A DNA stretch of 64,000 nt from an uncultured Oscillibacter sp. (GTDB taxonomy: Bacteria > Bacillota > Clostridia > Oscillospirales > Oscillospiraceae). The notes under the pieces are model-generated. The model saw only the letters and a program-made list of their open reading frames with translations, had not been told where the DNA came from and did no database searches. Positions 1-7,808 of the stretch are shown in pieces. The first letter of the stretch is position 1; each line of letters starts with the position of its first letter. The position numbers and the translations under genes were made by a program. The stretch covers positions 19,525 to 83,524 of the forward strand of contig CATNDJ010000008.1 in NCBI GenBank assembly GCA_950097265.1, in the 5' to 3' direction.

Positions 1-694
1 GGGCCATGACGTTGAAATCCGCGGAGAGCTGGGCGATCTCGTCGTCCCCGTCCACCCGGACCCGCTGGTCCAGCTCTCCCTCGGCCATCCGCCGGGCGGC
101 GGCGGAGAGGCGGGCCAGGGGCCGGACCAGCATGGCCGCCACGGCCAGGGACAGCGCCCCCACCGCCCCGGTGAGGACCAGCATCAGGGAGAAAAAGCTC
201 TGGTACTGCTCCGACCGGGACCGGAACAGTTCGCTCACCTCCCGGCAGTTCTCCAGGTAGAGAATGCCGTCCTCCAGGGCCAGCGGGCTGGCGGCGTGGA
301 GGAAAATCCGCCCGTCCCCCACGGCCTCCATCATCCAGCCCCGCTGTCCCGCAGGGAGCTGAGCGGTCAGCGTCCCCGCGTCCACGGGCAGCGCGCCGCT
401 GCCCCCCAGGGCGCGCCCCTCCCCGCTGCTGAGGCGAAAGGAGACCGTGCCCTGTCCGGTGGTAATGGTGATGCCCCCGGCGGCCTTGGCCAGCTCCTCC
501 CGGCTGTAGACGGGGTTGAAGGCCAGCTCCTGGGCCAGGGCGAAGCGCAGGAGGTCGTTTTCCTCATACAGCGCCGCCACCTCCCGGTCCAGCGAGGCGT
601 GGAACTGGGCGTTGATGAGGGCGTAGCCCCCGGCGGAGCAGGCCAGGGCCGTGATGAGGACCATGCTGCAAAAGAGCTTCCAAAAGAGCTTCAT
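1..694 (-). CDS. Sensor histidine kinase, N-terminal part (cut by window edge)
   Basis: The reading frame is open from an ATG at 694 to the window edge, giving 231 residues. It starts with a membrane segment (about residues 4-26). An extracytoplasmic domain of about 125 residues and a second membrane helix (about 150-175) follow. A HAMP-like linker then ends near the edge (LVRPLARLSAAARRMAEGEL, then DDEIAQLSADFN). The dimerisation/phosphoacceptor and ATPase domains lie outside the window. It starts 5 bases after the stop of the response regulator, so the two are one operon and presumably one two-component system. The signal sensed cannot be told from the sequence. Confidence 0.88.
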   Translation of the reverse strand, partial: MKLFWKLFCSMVLITALACSAGGYALINAQFHASLDREVAALYEENDLLRFALAQELAFNPVYSREELAKAAGGITITTGQGTVSFRLSSGEGRALGGSGALPVDAGTLTAQLPAGQRGWMMEAVGDGRIFLHAASPLALEDGILYLENCREVSELFRSRSEQYQSFFSLMLVLTGAVGALSLAVAAMLVRPLARLSAAARRMAEGELDQRVRVDGDDEIAQLSADFNVMA

Positions 695-699
695 TTCCC

Positions 700-1356
700 C
701 TATACCTCCAGGCGGTAGCCCACCTTGTACACGGCCACCAGGCGGTTCTCCAGGCCCAGCTTCTTCCGCATCCGCTGGATGTGGAGGTCCACGGTCCGGC
801 TGTCCCCCAAAAACTCCTCCCCCCAGACCCGCTCATAGATCCGGTCCCGGTAGAGGGCGATGTTCTTATTTTGGACAAAGAGCAGCAGCAGGTCGTACTC
901 CTTGGCGGTCAGGGCCACGGGAGTGCCGCTCTTCCGCACCACCCGGCTGGCGGTGTCGATCTCAATGTCCGGCGGCAGGGAGAGAACCCGCCCCGTCTTC
1001 CCGCAGCGGCGCAGGACGGTCTCCACCCGGGCCAGCAGCTCCATCAGCTCGAAGGGCTTGACGATATAATCTTCCGCCCCCAGGCGGAGACCCTTCACCC
1101 GGTCCTCCAGCTCCCCCCTGGCGGTGAGGAAGATCACCGGCACCTCCAGGCTCTTGCAGTACTCCAGGACCTCGTAACCGTCGGCCTTGGGCAGCATTAC
1201 GTCCAGCAGGGCCAGGTCGAAGGGCTGGGACTCCAGCTTGTCCGCCGCGTCCGCCCCGTCGGGGGCCCAGGCGCAGCGGTAGCCCGCCCCCTCCAGGGCG
1301 GTGCGGATGAGATTGGCGATGGGAGCTTCGTCTTCGGCGATCAGGATTTTGTTCAT
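700..1356 (-). CDS. OmpR/PhoB-family response regulator
   Basis: This is a 218-residue two-domain regulator. The receiver domain has the acidic pocket at E8-D9, the phosphoacceptor D52 in LALLDVMLP, and the conserved Lys in YIVKPF. A winged-helix DNA-binding domain follows (about 125-215), with the family's RTVDLHIQRMRKKLG recognition region. I chose the ATG at 1356 because AAAGGAGG sits 6 bases upstream; an in-frame start 21 bases earlier has no such site. It is co-transcribed with the downstream histidine kinase. OmpR-family regulators usually bind direct repeats near their target promoters; the targets are not evident here. Confidence 0.95.
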   Translation of the reverse strand: MNKILIAEDEAPIANLIRTALEGAGYRCAWAPDGADAADKLESQPFDLALLDVMLPKADGYEVLEYCKSLEVPVIFLTARGELEDRVKGLRLGAEDYIVKPFELMELLARVETVLRRCGKTGRVLSLPPDIEIDTASRVVRKSGTPVALTAKEYDLLLLFVQNKNIALYRDRIYERVWGEEFLGDSRTVDLHIQRMRKKLGLENRLVAVYKVGYRLEV

Positions 1357-1511
1357 GGAAATGGCCTCCTTTGTCAAGACGCCTTTTGGAATACAGTCTG
1401 CATCGTCCTTCCATCATTCTTGCATCATGAACCGGGGCGGGGGCTCCGGCATAGACTGTCATAGCCCCATTATGAAAGGAGGACGCCGGAACTTCGATTC
1501 CGGCTGCTTAT

Positions 1512-2522
1512 ATGGAACAGAATGTAACGCGGCAATCTTCCTCCCCCGCGGGGAGGATGGTCAATGCGGATGAGCCCATGATCCCCCTGCCCAACGTGGG
1601 CGAGGGCGGGCCCGTCTACCCCGGCAACATGGACACCGGCGTGACCGACCCCGGTCAAGTACCCGTGATTCCCCTGCCCAATCCCGGCGAGGGCGGCCCC
1701 GTTTACCCCGGCGACATGAACGGCGGCGCCGTGGTAGAGCCCGTCATCCCCCTGCCCAATCCCGGCGAGGGCGGTCCGGTCTATCCCGGCAATACCGGCG
1801 GCAACCAGGTTTGGACTTGCCCCGGCGGCGGCTGCGGCGGCATCATCGTCCTGCCCGGCGTCATCGGCGGCGTGTGGCCCGGGGCTGCCAAGGTCCGTTT
1901 CCTGAACGCGGGCTACGGCTATCCCGCCTTCCGCATTTTCATCAGCCGCCGGCGGTTTGTGAACCTGCTGAACTACGCCTCCGCCACCACCTATGGTCAG
2001 GTCAGCGCCGGCTATCAGACGGTGACCGTCACCGGGACCGACGGCTATGTCTACATCCAGAAAACCATGCCCTTCCAGTCCAACAGCATCACCACCATCG
2101 CCATCATCAACACCGCCGGGGGCCTGGACCTGATGCAGATTACCGACAGCTGCTGCCCGCCCACCAACGGGTTCTCCAGCTTCCGCATCGGGAACCTGGC
2201 CTATAACAGCGGGCCTTTGGATGTAATTATGAGCGACGGCCGGGTAGTCTGGTCGGATCTGCGGTTCAAGGAGGTCCCCTCCTTCAAGCGCATCATGCCC
2301 GGCACCTACCAGTTCTTCTACGCCGACACGGACCAGCAGGCCATGCCCGCCCATCTGGATATTGAGACCCTGGATTCCGCCTGGCTGGGGGTGTACCCGC
2401 CCCACGAGACTTTCGGCTCGCTGTATCTGGACGTGGCAAGCAACGCGATTTACAGCGTTTACCTCCTCCAAAGCGGCAGCAACCGGAACAACATTCAGAA
2501 CCTGATTTTGATGGATCGGTAA
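1512..2522 (+). CDS. DUF4397-like protein with three proline/glycine-rich tandem repeats
   Basis: The protein has 336 residues. The N-terminal part holds three copies of IPLPNPGEGGPVYPG (about residues 24-39, 53-68 and 79-94; the first has NV instead of NP), separated by short acidic or Gly-rich spacers. A Gly/Cys-rich stretch follows (WTCPGGGCGG). The rest, about 125-330, looks like a DUF4397 beta-rich domain, with VRFLNAGYGYPAFRIFI near its start and a second similar half around SFRIGNLAYNSGPLDVIM. There is no signal peptide or membrane helix, so its location is unclear. The ATG lacks a close Shine-Dalgarno; an AAAGGAGG lies 27 bases upstream, so the true start could be a nearby non-ATG codon. 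Function unknown. Confidence 0.75.
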   Translation: MEQNVTRQSSSPAGRMVNADEPMIPLPNVGEGGPVYPGNMDTGVTDPGQVPVIPLPNPGEGGPVYPGDMNGGAVVEPVIPLPNPGEGGPVYPGNTGGNQVWTCPGGGCGGIIVLPGVIGGVWPGAAKVRFLNAGYGYPAFRIFISRRRFVNLLNYASATTYGQVSAGYQTVTVTGTDGYVYIQKTMPFQSNSITTIAIINTAGGLDLMQITDSCCPPTNGFSSFRIGNLAYNSGPLDVIMSDGRVVWSDLRFKEVPSFKRIMPGTYQFFYADTDQQAMPAHLDIETLDSAWLGVYPPHETFGSLYLDVASNAIYSVYLLQSGSNRNNIQNLILMDR

Positions 2523-2525
2523 GGC

Positions 2526-2558
2526 AAAACGCCCGCGCCCAAGACGGCGCGGGCGCTT
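2526..2558. terminator. Convergent terminator between the DUF4397-like gene and mntP
   Basis: The stem is CGCCCGCGCC (2530-2539) with GGCGCGGGCG (2546-2555) and a 6-base loop. It is followed by CTTTCC on the plus strand and GTTTTG on the minus strand, so it can serve both converging genes. Confidence 0.75.
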
Positions 2559-2561
2559 TCC

Positions 2562-3131
2562 TCAGAACGTGAGGATTCCCAGGTGCTCCAGCAGGATTTT
2601 CAGGCCGATGAGCATCAAAATGACGCCCCCCGCCAGCTCCGCCCGGGCCTTGTACCGCAGGCCGAAGACGTTGCCCGCTCTCAGTCCCACGGCGGAGAGG
2701 AGGAAGGTGGTGACCCCGATGAGGGACACGGCGGCGATGATATGTACATCCGGCAGCAGGGCAAAGGTGACCCCCACCGCCAGGGCGTCGATGCTGGTGG
2801 CCACGGCCAGGAGGAACATGGTGCGGAGGTCGAAGGAATCGTCGTGGCACTCCCCGTCCTGGCCGAAGCTCTCCTTGACCATGTTGCCGCCGATGAGGGC
2901 CAGGAGGATGAAGGCAATCCAGTGGTCAAAGGCGTTGATGTAGTGGTCGAAAGCAGAGCCCAGCAGGAAGCCGATGGAGGGCATCAGAGCCTGAAAGCCG
3001 CCGAACCACGCGCCGGTGAGGAGGTAGTGCCGGGGCCGGAGCCTCTGGACGGACAGGCCCTTGCACACGGAGACGGCAAAGGCGTCCATCGAAAGGCCGA
3101 CGGCAATCAGAAGCAGTTCCAAAATATCCAT
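2562..3131 (-). CDS. mntP: Manganese efflux pump MntP
   Basis: This 189-residue integral membrane protein is made of about six helices. It has the family's two acidic signatures, GLSMDAFAVS (Asp16) near the N-terminus and TSIDALAVGV in the second half, which line the Mn2+ export path in characterised MntP proteins. I chose the ATG at 3131, preceded by GGGAGG about 8 bases upstream; the longer frame to 3179 adds an unlikely charged leader. The gene stands alone, divergent from thrS. No yybP-ykoY manganese riboswitch fits in the roughly 100 bases between it and the thrS promoter, so its regulation is not apparent. Confidence 0.93.
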   Translation of the reverse strand: MDILELLLIAVGLSMDAFAVSVCKGLSVQRLRPRHYLLTGAWFGGFQALMPSIGFLLGSAFDHYINAFDHWIAFILLALIGGNMVKESFGQDGECHDDSFDLRTMFLLAVATSIDALAVGVTFALLPDVHIIAAVSLIGVTTFLLSAVGLRAGNVFGLRYKARAELAGGVILMLIGLKILLEHLGILTF

Positions 3132-3236
3132 GGGGGGAGCCTCCCTCTCTATGTAGTTTTTAGATGATACCATATCCATATTCCGGCTGTCAACGAATAT
3201 GAACCGGGAAGGGGAAAAATGGCTGTTCCGGCGCTC

Positions 3237-3265
3237 TTGACATTTCCGCCGCCAGGTGTTATAGT
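3237..3265 (+). promoter_or_regulatory. thrS promoter
   Basis: A -35 TTGACA (3237-3242) and a -10 TATAGT (3260-3265) are separated by exactly 17 bases. Transcription would start near 3272, right at the beginning of the T-box leader. Confidence 0.85.
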
Positions 3266-3269
3266 GGCC

Positions 3270-3515
3270 CTGTCAAATTGGCTGTGACGGAGACGGAGCC
3301 GCCGGAGGCGCTCAGAGAGGGATGCGTGTGCTGTGAGCATCCCGCGCCGGACGGGGGACCTCCACCACTCCCGAGCCGCCCGGGACGACCGGGCCGGGCC
3401 CTCCCGTTACCGAGGACGCGAGCGGCGGCCCGCCTTCGGGCCGCAAGCAGGGTGGAACCGTGGAATGCGTTTTTCGTATCCCACCCCTGATTGATTCGTC
3501 AGGGGTGGGATTTCT
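3270..3515 (+). promoter_or_regulatory. Threonyl T-box riboswitch leader of thrS
   Basis: The signature T-box sequence AGGGTGGAACCGTG lies at 3449-3462. It is followed by a strong intrinsic terminator whose arms are ATCCCACCCCTGA (3478-3490) and TCAGGGGTGGGAT (3499-3511), then TTTCTG. Upstream is a Stem I-like region that includes CAGAGAGG (about 3313) and a GGATGC/GCATCC hairpin (about 3320-3342). Candidate Thr specifier codons are ACC at 3358-3360 or 3364-3366; I cannot tell which without folding. Known T-box behaviour is that uncharged tRNA-Thr pairs with the leader, stabilises the antiterminator and lets thrS be read. The element sits 35 bases before the thrS start. Confidence 0.92.
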
Positions 3516-3549
3516 GCATCCCCGCCCCTCAATACAAGGAGGATTTATC

Positions 3550-5310
3550 ATGAGCGAAGACAGCAGCCTGTACACCTTTGAAAACGAGACCTACCGCAAG
3601 ACCTATTGGCACACCTGCTCCCACATCCTGGCCCAGGCCGTGAAGCGCCTGTACCCGGAGGTCAAGCTGGCCATCGGCCCCTCCATCGACGAGGGCTTCT
3701 ACTACGACATGGACTCCCCCTTCCCCTTCACCCCCGAGATCATGGAGAAAATTGAGGGCGAGATGCGGAAGATCTGCAAGGAGAAGCTGAAGCTGGAGCG
3801 CTTCGAGCTGCCCCGGGAAGAGGCCGTGAAGTTCATGGAGGAAAAGGGCGAGCCCTACAAGGTGGAGCTCATCAACGACCTGCCTGCCGACGCCGCCATC
3901 AGCTTCTACAGGCAGGGCGAGTTCACGGACCTCTGCGCCGGGCCCCACCTGGACTCCACCGGCCGGGTCAAGGGCAACGCCATCAAGCTGACGGCCTGCA
4001 ACGCCGCCTACTGGCGGGGAGACTCCAACCGGGAGACCCTTCAGCGGATCTACGGCATCGCCTTCCCCAAGAAGGACGAGCTGGACGAATACCTGAAGCG
4101 CATTGAGGAGGCCAAAAAGCGGGACCACCGGAAGCTGGGAAAAGAACTGGGCCTGTTCATGCTCCGGGACGAGGGCCCCGGCTTCCCCTTCTTCCTGCCC
4201 AAGGGCATGACGCTGAAAAATACCCTCCTGGACTACTGGCGGCAGGTCCACAAGAAATATGGCTACGTGGAGATCTCCACTCCCATCATGCTGAACCGCC
4301 AGCTCTGGGAGCGCTCCGGCCACTGGGACCACTACAAAAACAACATGTACACCACGGTCATCGACGAGGTGGACTTCGCGGTGAAACCCATGAACTGCCC
4401 CGGCGGCATGCTGGTCTACGCCAGCGAGCCCCACTCCTATAAGGAGCTGCCCCTGCGGGTGGGCGAGATCGGCCTAGTCCACCGCCATGAGCTCTCCGGC
4501 GCCCTCCACGGCCTCTTCCGGGTCCGCTGCTTCAATCAGGACGACGCCCACGTCTTCATGACCCGGGACCAGATGCAGGACGTGATTCAGGAGACCGTCC
4601 GCCTGTTCGACGAGGTCTACTCCACCTTCGGCCTGAGCTATACCATCGAGCTCTCCACCATGCCGGAAGATCACATCGGCACCGTGGAGGAGTGGGAGCG
4701 GAACCAGGACATTCTGAAAGCCGCCATCACGGACATGGGCAAAGATTTCGTCGTCAACGAGGGAGACGGCGCGTTCTACGGGCCCAAGCTGGACTTCCAC
4801 CTGTCCGACTCCCTGGGCCGGACCTGGCAGTGCGGCACCATCCAGCTGGACAGCCAGCTGCCCGAGCGCTTTGAGCTGGAGTACACCGGCGAGGACGGAG
4901 CGAAGCACCGCCCCGTCATGATTCACCGGGTGGTCCTGGGCTCCATCGAGCGCTTCATCGGCGTGATTACGGAGCACTTCGCCGGGGCCTTCCCCCTGTG
5001 GCTGAGTCCTGTGCAGGTGAAGGTGCTGACCGTTACCGACCGGGCGGACCAGTACGCCGCGGGTCTTGCCAAGGCCCTGGACGAGAAGGGCTTCCGGGTG
5101 GAGACCGACGTGCGCAACGAGAAGATCGGCAAGAAAATCCGGGAGGCCACCCTGGAGAAAATCCCCTATATGCTGGTGGTGGGCGACCGGGACGTGGAAA
5201 ACAAGACCGTCTCCGTCCGCACCCGGGGCGGCGAGGATCTGGGCGCCATGAGCCTGGAGGACTTCGCCGCAAAGCTGCGGGAAGAGGTTGACAGCAAGGT
5301 TATCCTGTAA
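3550..5310 (+). CDS. thrS: Threonyl-tRNA synthetase (form without the N-terminal TGS domain)
   Basis: This 586-residue enzyme charges tRNA-Thr. The editing domain starts almost at the N-terminus with the HxxxH pair (His21, His25 in HTCSHILAQ) and has the later CAGPHL motif. The class II catalytic core has MNCPGGMLVYA and the motif-2 stretch RHELSGALHGLFRVR, and motif 3 lies in HRVVLGSIERF. A C-terminal anticodon-binding domain follows (from about residue 490). Common bacterial ThrRS is about 640 residues and begins with a TGS domain; that domain is absent here, as in a number of Clostridia. The ATG at 3550 follows AAGGAGGATTTATC; the in-frame upstream extension overlaps the T-box terminator and is not coding. 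Confidence 0.97.
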   Translation: MSEDSSLYTFENETYRKTYWHTCSHILAQAVKRLYPEVKLAIGPSIDEGFYYDMDSPFPFTPEIMEKIEGEMRKICKEKLKLERFELPREEAVKFMEEKGEPYKVELINDLPADAAISFYRQGEFTDLCAGPHLDSTGRVKGNAIKLTACNAAYWRGDSNRETLQRIYGIAFPKKDELDEYLKRIEEAKKRDHRKLGKELGLFMLRDEGPGFPFFLPKGMTLKNTLLDYWRQVHKKYGYVEISTPIMLNRQLWERSGHWDHYKNNMYTTVIDEVDFAVKPMNCPGGMLVYASEPHSYKELPLRVGEIGLVHRHELSGALHGLFRVRCFNQDDAHVFMTRDQMQDVIQETVRLFDEVYSTFGLSYTIELSTMPEDHIGTVEEWERNQDILKAAITDMGKDFVVNEGDGAFYGPKLDFHLSDSLGRTWQCGTIQLDSQLPERFELEYTGEDGAKHRPVMIHRVVLGSIERFIGVITEHFAGAFPLWLSPVQVKVLTVTDRADQYAAGLAKALDEKGFRVETDVRNEKIGKKIREATLEKIPYMLVVGDRDVENKTVSVRTRGGEDLGAMSLEDFAAKLREEVDSKVIL

Positions 5311-5328
5311 AACAAGCGTATAAATGTA

Positions 5329-5361
5329 AGGGACGTATCCGGTTCGGATACGTCCCTTTTT
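5329..5361 (+). terminator. thrS terminator
   Basis: A 12-bp perfect stem, AGGGACGTATCC with GGATACGTCCCT (5329-5340 and 5346-5357), has a GGTTC loop and a T run. It lies between the convergent thrS and glgP genes. Confidence 0.88.
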
Positions 5362-5373
5362 CTCGCTGTCTGC

Positions 5374-7800
5374 TTATTTATGCGGTACGTGCCAGATGTT
5401 CTCGGCGTATTGGGCAACGGACCGGTCGGCGGCGAAGATGCCGCTGCGGGCAATGTTGTGCAGGCTCATTTGGTTCCACTTGACGGGGTCCTTGTAGGTC
5501 TCCACCATGCGCTTCTCCGCCTGGCAGTACGCGTCGAAGTCCGCCAGGAGCAGATACTCGTCGGCCGGGCTGCCGCCCAGGCCCAGCAGCAGCCGCTGAT
5601 AGAGGTCGTCGTAGCGCACGCCGTCCCGGAAGCCGGTGCGCAGGGCGTCCATGGCCCGGCGCAGCTTTTCGTCCCGGTTGTACCAGCGCTGAGGCACGTA
5701 GCCCTCCCGCTTCAGGGCCTCTACTTCGTCGGCGTGGAGGCCGAAGAGGAACATGTTTTCATCCCCCAGGACCTCGTGCATCTCCACGTTTGCTCCGTCC
5801 AGGGTGCCGATGGTCAGGGCTCCGTTCATCATGAATTTCATGTTTCCGGTGCCGCTGGCCTCTTTGCCGGCGGTGGAGATCTGCTGGCTGACCTCGCTGG
5901 CGGGCATCAGCACCTCCGCCAGGGAAACCCGGTAGTTCTCCAGGAAGACCACCTGGAGCTTATCCTTGCAGGCGGGATCGTGGTCGATCTGGTCCGCCAG
6001 GGAGTTGATGAGGCGGATAATCCGCTTGGCCACCTCGTAGCCCGGGGCCGCCTTGGCGCCGAAGAGGAAGGTGTGGGGCTGGGTGATGGCGCCCGGGTCG
6101 TCCCGCAGCTTCTGATACAGGGCAATGATGTGCAGCACGTTCAAAAGCTGCCGCTTGTACTCGTGGAGGCGCTTGGCCTGTACGTCGAAGATGGCGCCGG
6201 GGTTCAGGATGACGCCCCGGCTCCGCTTGGCATGAACAGCCAGGGCCTCCTTGTTCTTCCGCTTAATCTCCGCCAGCCGGTCCAGCACGGCCCTGTCGCC
6301 GGCGTAGGCGTCCAGCTTCTGAAGGACAGAGGCGTCGGCCAAGTAGGCGTCCCCGCCGGTCAGCTCCCGGATGAGCCCGTCCAGGCCGGGGTTGATTTCA
6401 CTGAGCCAGCGGCGGTGGTCAATGCCGTTGGTGACGTTTTGGAATTTCTTGGGCTCCATGCCGCAGGCGTCCTTGAACACGTCGTTCCGCAGGATATCCG
6501 AGTGGAGGGCGGACACGCCGTTGACGGCCATGCCGCCCGCAATGCACAGGTTCGCCATGCGGACCTGCCCGTCCCAGATGATGGCCATTTCCTTGGTTTT
6601 GGCGGGGTCGTGGTAGAAGTCCTCTACCCGCTTCTGCCAGCGGTTGGAGATCTCCTGGATGATCTGCCAGATACGGGGCAGGCGGCGCTCCATCAGGGTC
6701 TGGGGCCAGCGCTCCAGGGCCTCGGCCAGAACCGTGTGGTTGGTGTAGGCCACAGAGTGGGTGGTGATATACCAGGCGTCGTCCCAGTTCATTCCGGTGT
6801 CGTCGATGAGGACCCGCATCAGCTCCGGGATAACCAGCGTGGGATGGGTGTCGTTGATCTGGATGACGTTTTTCTCGTGGAAGTTTTTCAGCGTCCCGTA
6901 GGTGTCCAGGTGCTTGGCGGTGATGGACTGGACGGTGGCGGAGACGAAGAAATACTGCTGCTTGAGGCGGAGGGACTTTCCCTCGATGTGATTGTCGTCG
7001 GGGTAGAGGACCTTGGCGATGGTCTCCGCCATGGTCTCCTCTTCCGCGGCCTTCAGGTACTCGCCCTGGCCGAAGAGGCTCATGTCAATGGCCTTGGTGG
7101 GACGAGGGTCCCACAGGCGCAGAACGTTGACATGGTCCGTTCCGTATCCCGCGATCTCCATATCGTAGGGAATCGCCTGGATGGTGGTGGCGTTTTCATT
7201 GACGGTGTGCAGGTGCCCGTCGGCCCAGAACTCCCGGACGGTGCCGCCGAAGGAGACCATTTGGGCCTCGGCGGGCTTGGGCAGCAGCCAGGCCGCGCCC
7301 AGGTCCTTCCAGTGGTCGGGGAGCTCCACCTGCTGGCCCTCTACGATTTTCTGCTTAAAGAGGCCCAGCTCATAGCAGATAGAGTAGCCGGTGGCGGGAA
7401 TCTCCAGGGTGGTCATGGAGTCCAGGTAGCAGGCGGCGAGACGCCCAAGCCCGCCGTTGCCAAGAGCCGCGTCGGGCTCCATCTCAAAAATGTCTCCCGC
7501 CTTGAAGCCCAAGTGCTCCAGGGCCTCCTTCAGCTGGGGCAGCAGCCCCAGGTTGTAGGCGTTCTTCATCAGGCTCCGGCCCATGAGGAACTCCATAGAC
7601 AGGTAGTGGACCTGCTTTTTCTTGTCCCGGCGGGTCTTCTTCCGGGTCTCCACCTCGCGTAAGGCCATCATGTCCCGGAGGACCAGGGCGCTGGCCCGCA
7701 TCATTTCGCCTTCTGTGGCCTCGTCGGCGGCTTTGCCGAAATTGGTCATCAGCTTGGCGGACAGGGCTTCTTCCAGTTTTTTTGTCGTAATCGATGCCAT
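5374..7800 (-). CDS. glgP: Glycogen/maltodextrin phosphorylase
   Basis: This 808-residue GT35 phosphorylase releases glucose-1-phosphate from alpha-1,4-glucan ends using pyridoxal phosphate. The cofactor lysine is K655 in the diagnostic EASGTGNMKFMMNGALT. Other family blocks are seen (NGGLGRLAACYLDS near residue 113; QINDTHPTL). Length matches the family. I chose the ATG at 7800; an in-frame GTG four codons earlier overlaps the glgA stop (GTGA) and has no better ribosome site. Together with glgA it forms the second transcription unit of the glycogen locus, so synthesis and breakdown enzymes are made from one message. Confidence 0.95.
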   Translation of the reverse strand: MASITTKKLEEALSAKLMTNFGKAADEATEGEMMRASALVLRDMMALREVETRKKTRRDKKKQVHYLSMEFLMGRSLMKNAYNLGLLPQLKEALEHLGFKAGDIFEMEPDAALGNGGLGRLAACYLDSMTTLEIPATGYSICYELGLFKQKIVEGQQVELPDHWKDLGAAWLLPKPAEAQMVSFGGTVREFWADGHLHTVNENATTIQAIPYDMEIAGYGTDHVNVLRLWDPRPTKAIDMSLFGQGEYLKAAEEETMAETIAKVLYPDDNHIEGKSLRLKQQYFFVSATVQSITAKHLDTYGTLKNFHEKNVIQINDTHPTLVIPELMRVLIDDTGMNWDDAWYITTHSVAYTNHTVLAEALERWPQTLMERRLPRIWQIIQEISNRWQKRVEDFYHDPAKTKEMAIIWDGQVRMANLCIAGGMAVNGVSALHSDILRNDVFKDACGMEPKKFQNVTNGIDHRRWLSEINPGLDGLIRELTGGDAYLADASVLQKLDAYAGDRAVLDRLAEIKRKNKEALAVHAKRSRGVILNPGAIFDVQAKRLHEYKRQLLNVLHIIALYQKLRDDPGAITQPHTFLFGAKAAPGYEVAKRIIRLINSLADQIDHDPACKDKLQVVFLENYRVSLAEVLMPASEVSQQISTAGKEASGTGNMKFMMNGALTIGTLDGANVEMHEVLGDENMFLFGLHADEVEALKREGYVPQRWYNRDEKLRRAMDALRTGFRDGVRYDDLYQRLLLGLGGSPADEYLLLADFDAYCQAEKRMVETYKDPVKWNQMSLHNIARSGIFAADRSVAQYAENIWHVPHK

Positions 7801-7808
7801 AAGCGTTC

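Noticed and set aside
3132..3236. Search for a yybP-ykoY manganese riboswitch upstream of mntP
   Set aside because: Only about 100 bases are available before the divergent thrS promoter and no matching conserved segments are seen.
5380..7662. Plus-strand 760-codon frame over glgP
   Set aside because: Antisense to a clear phosphorylase gene; composition is a mirror of its codons.
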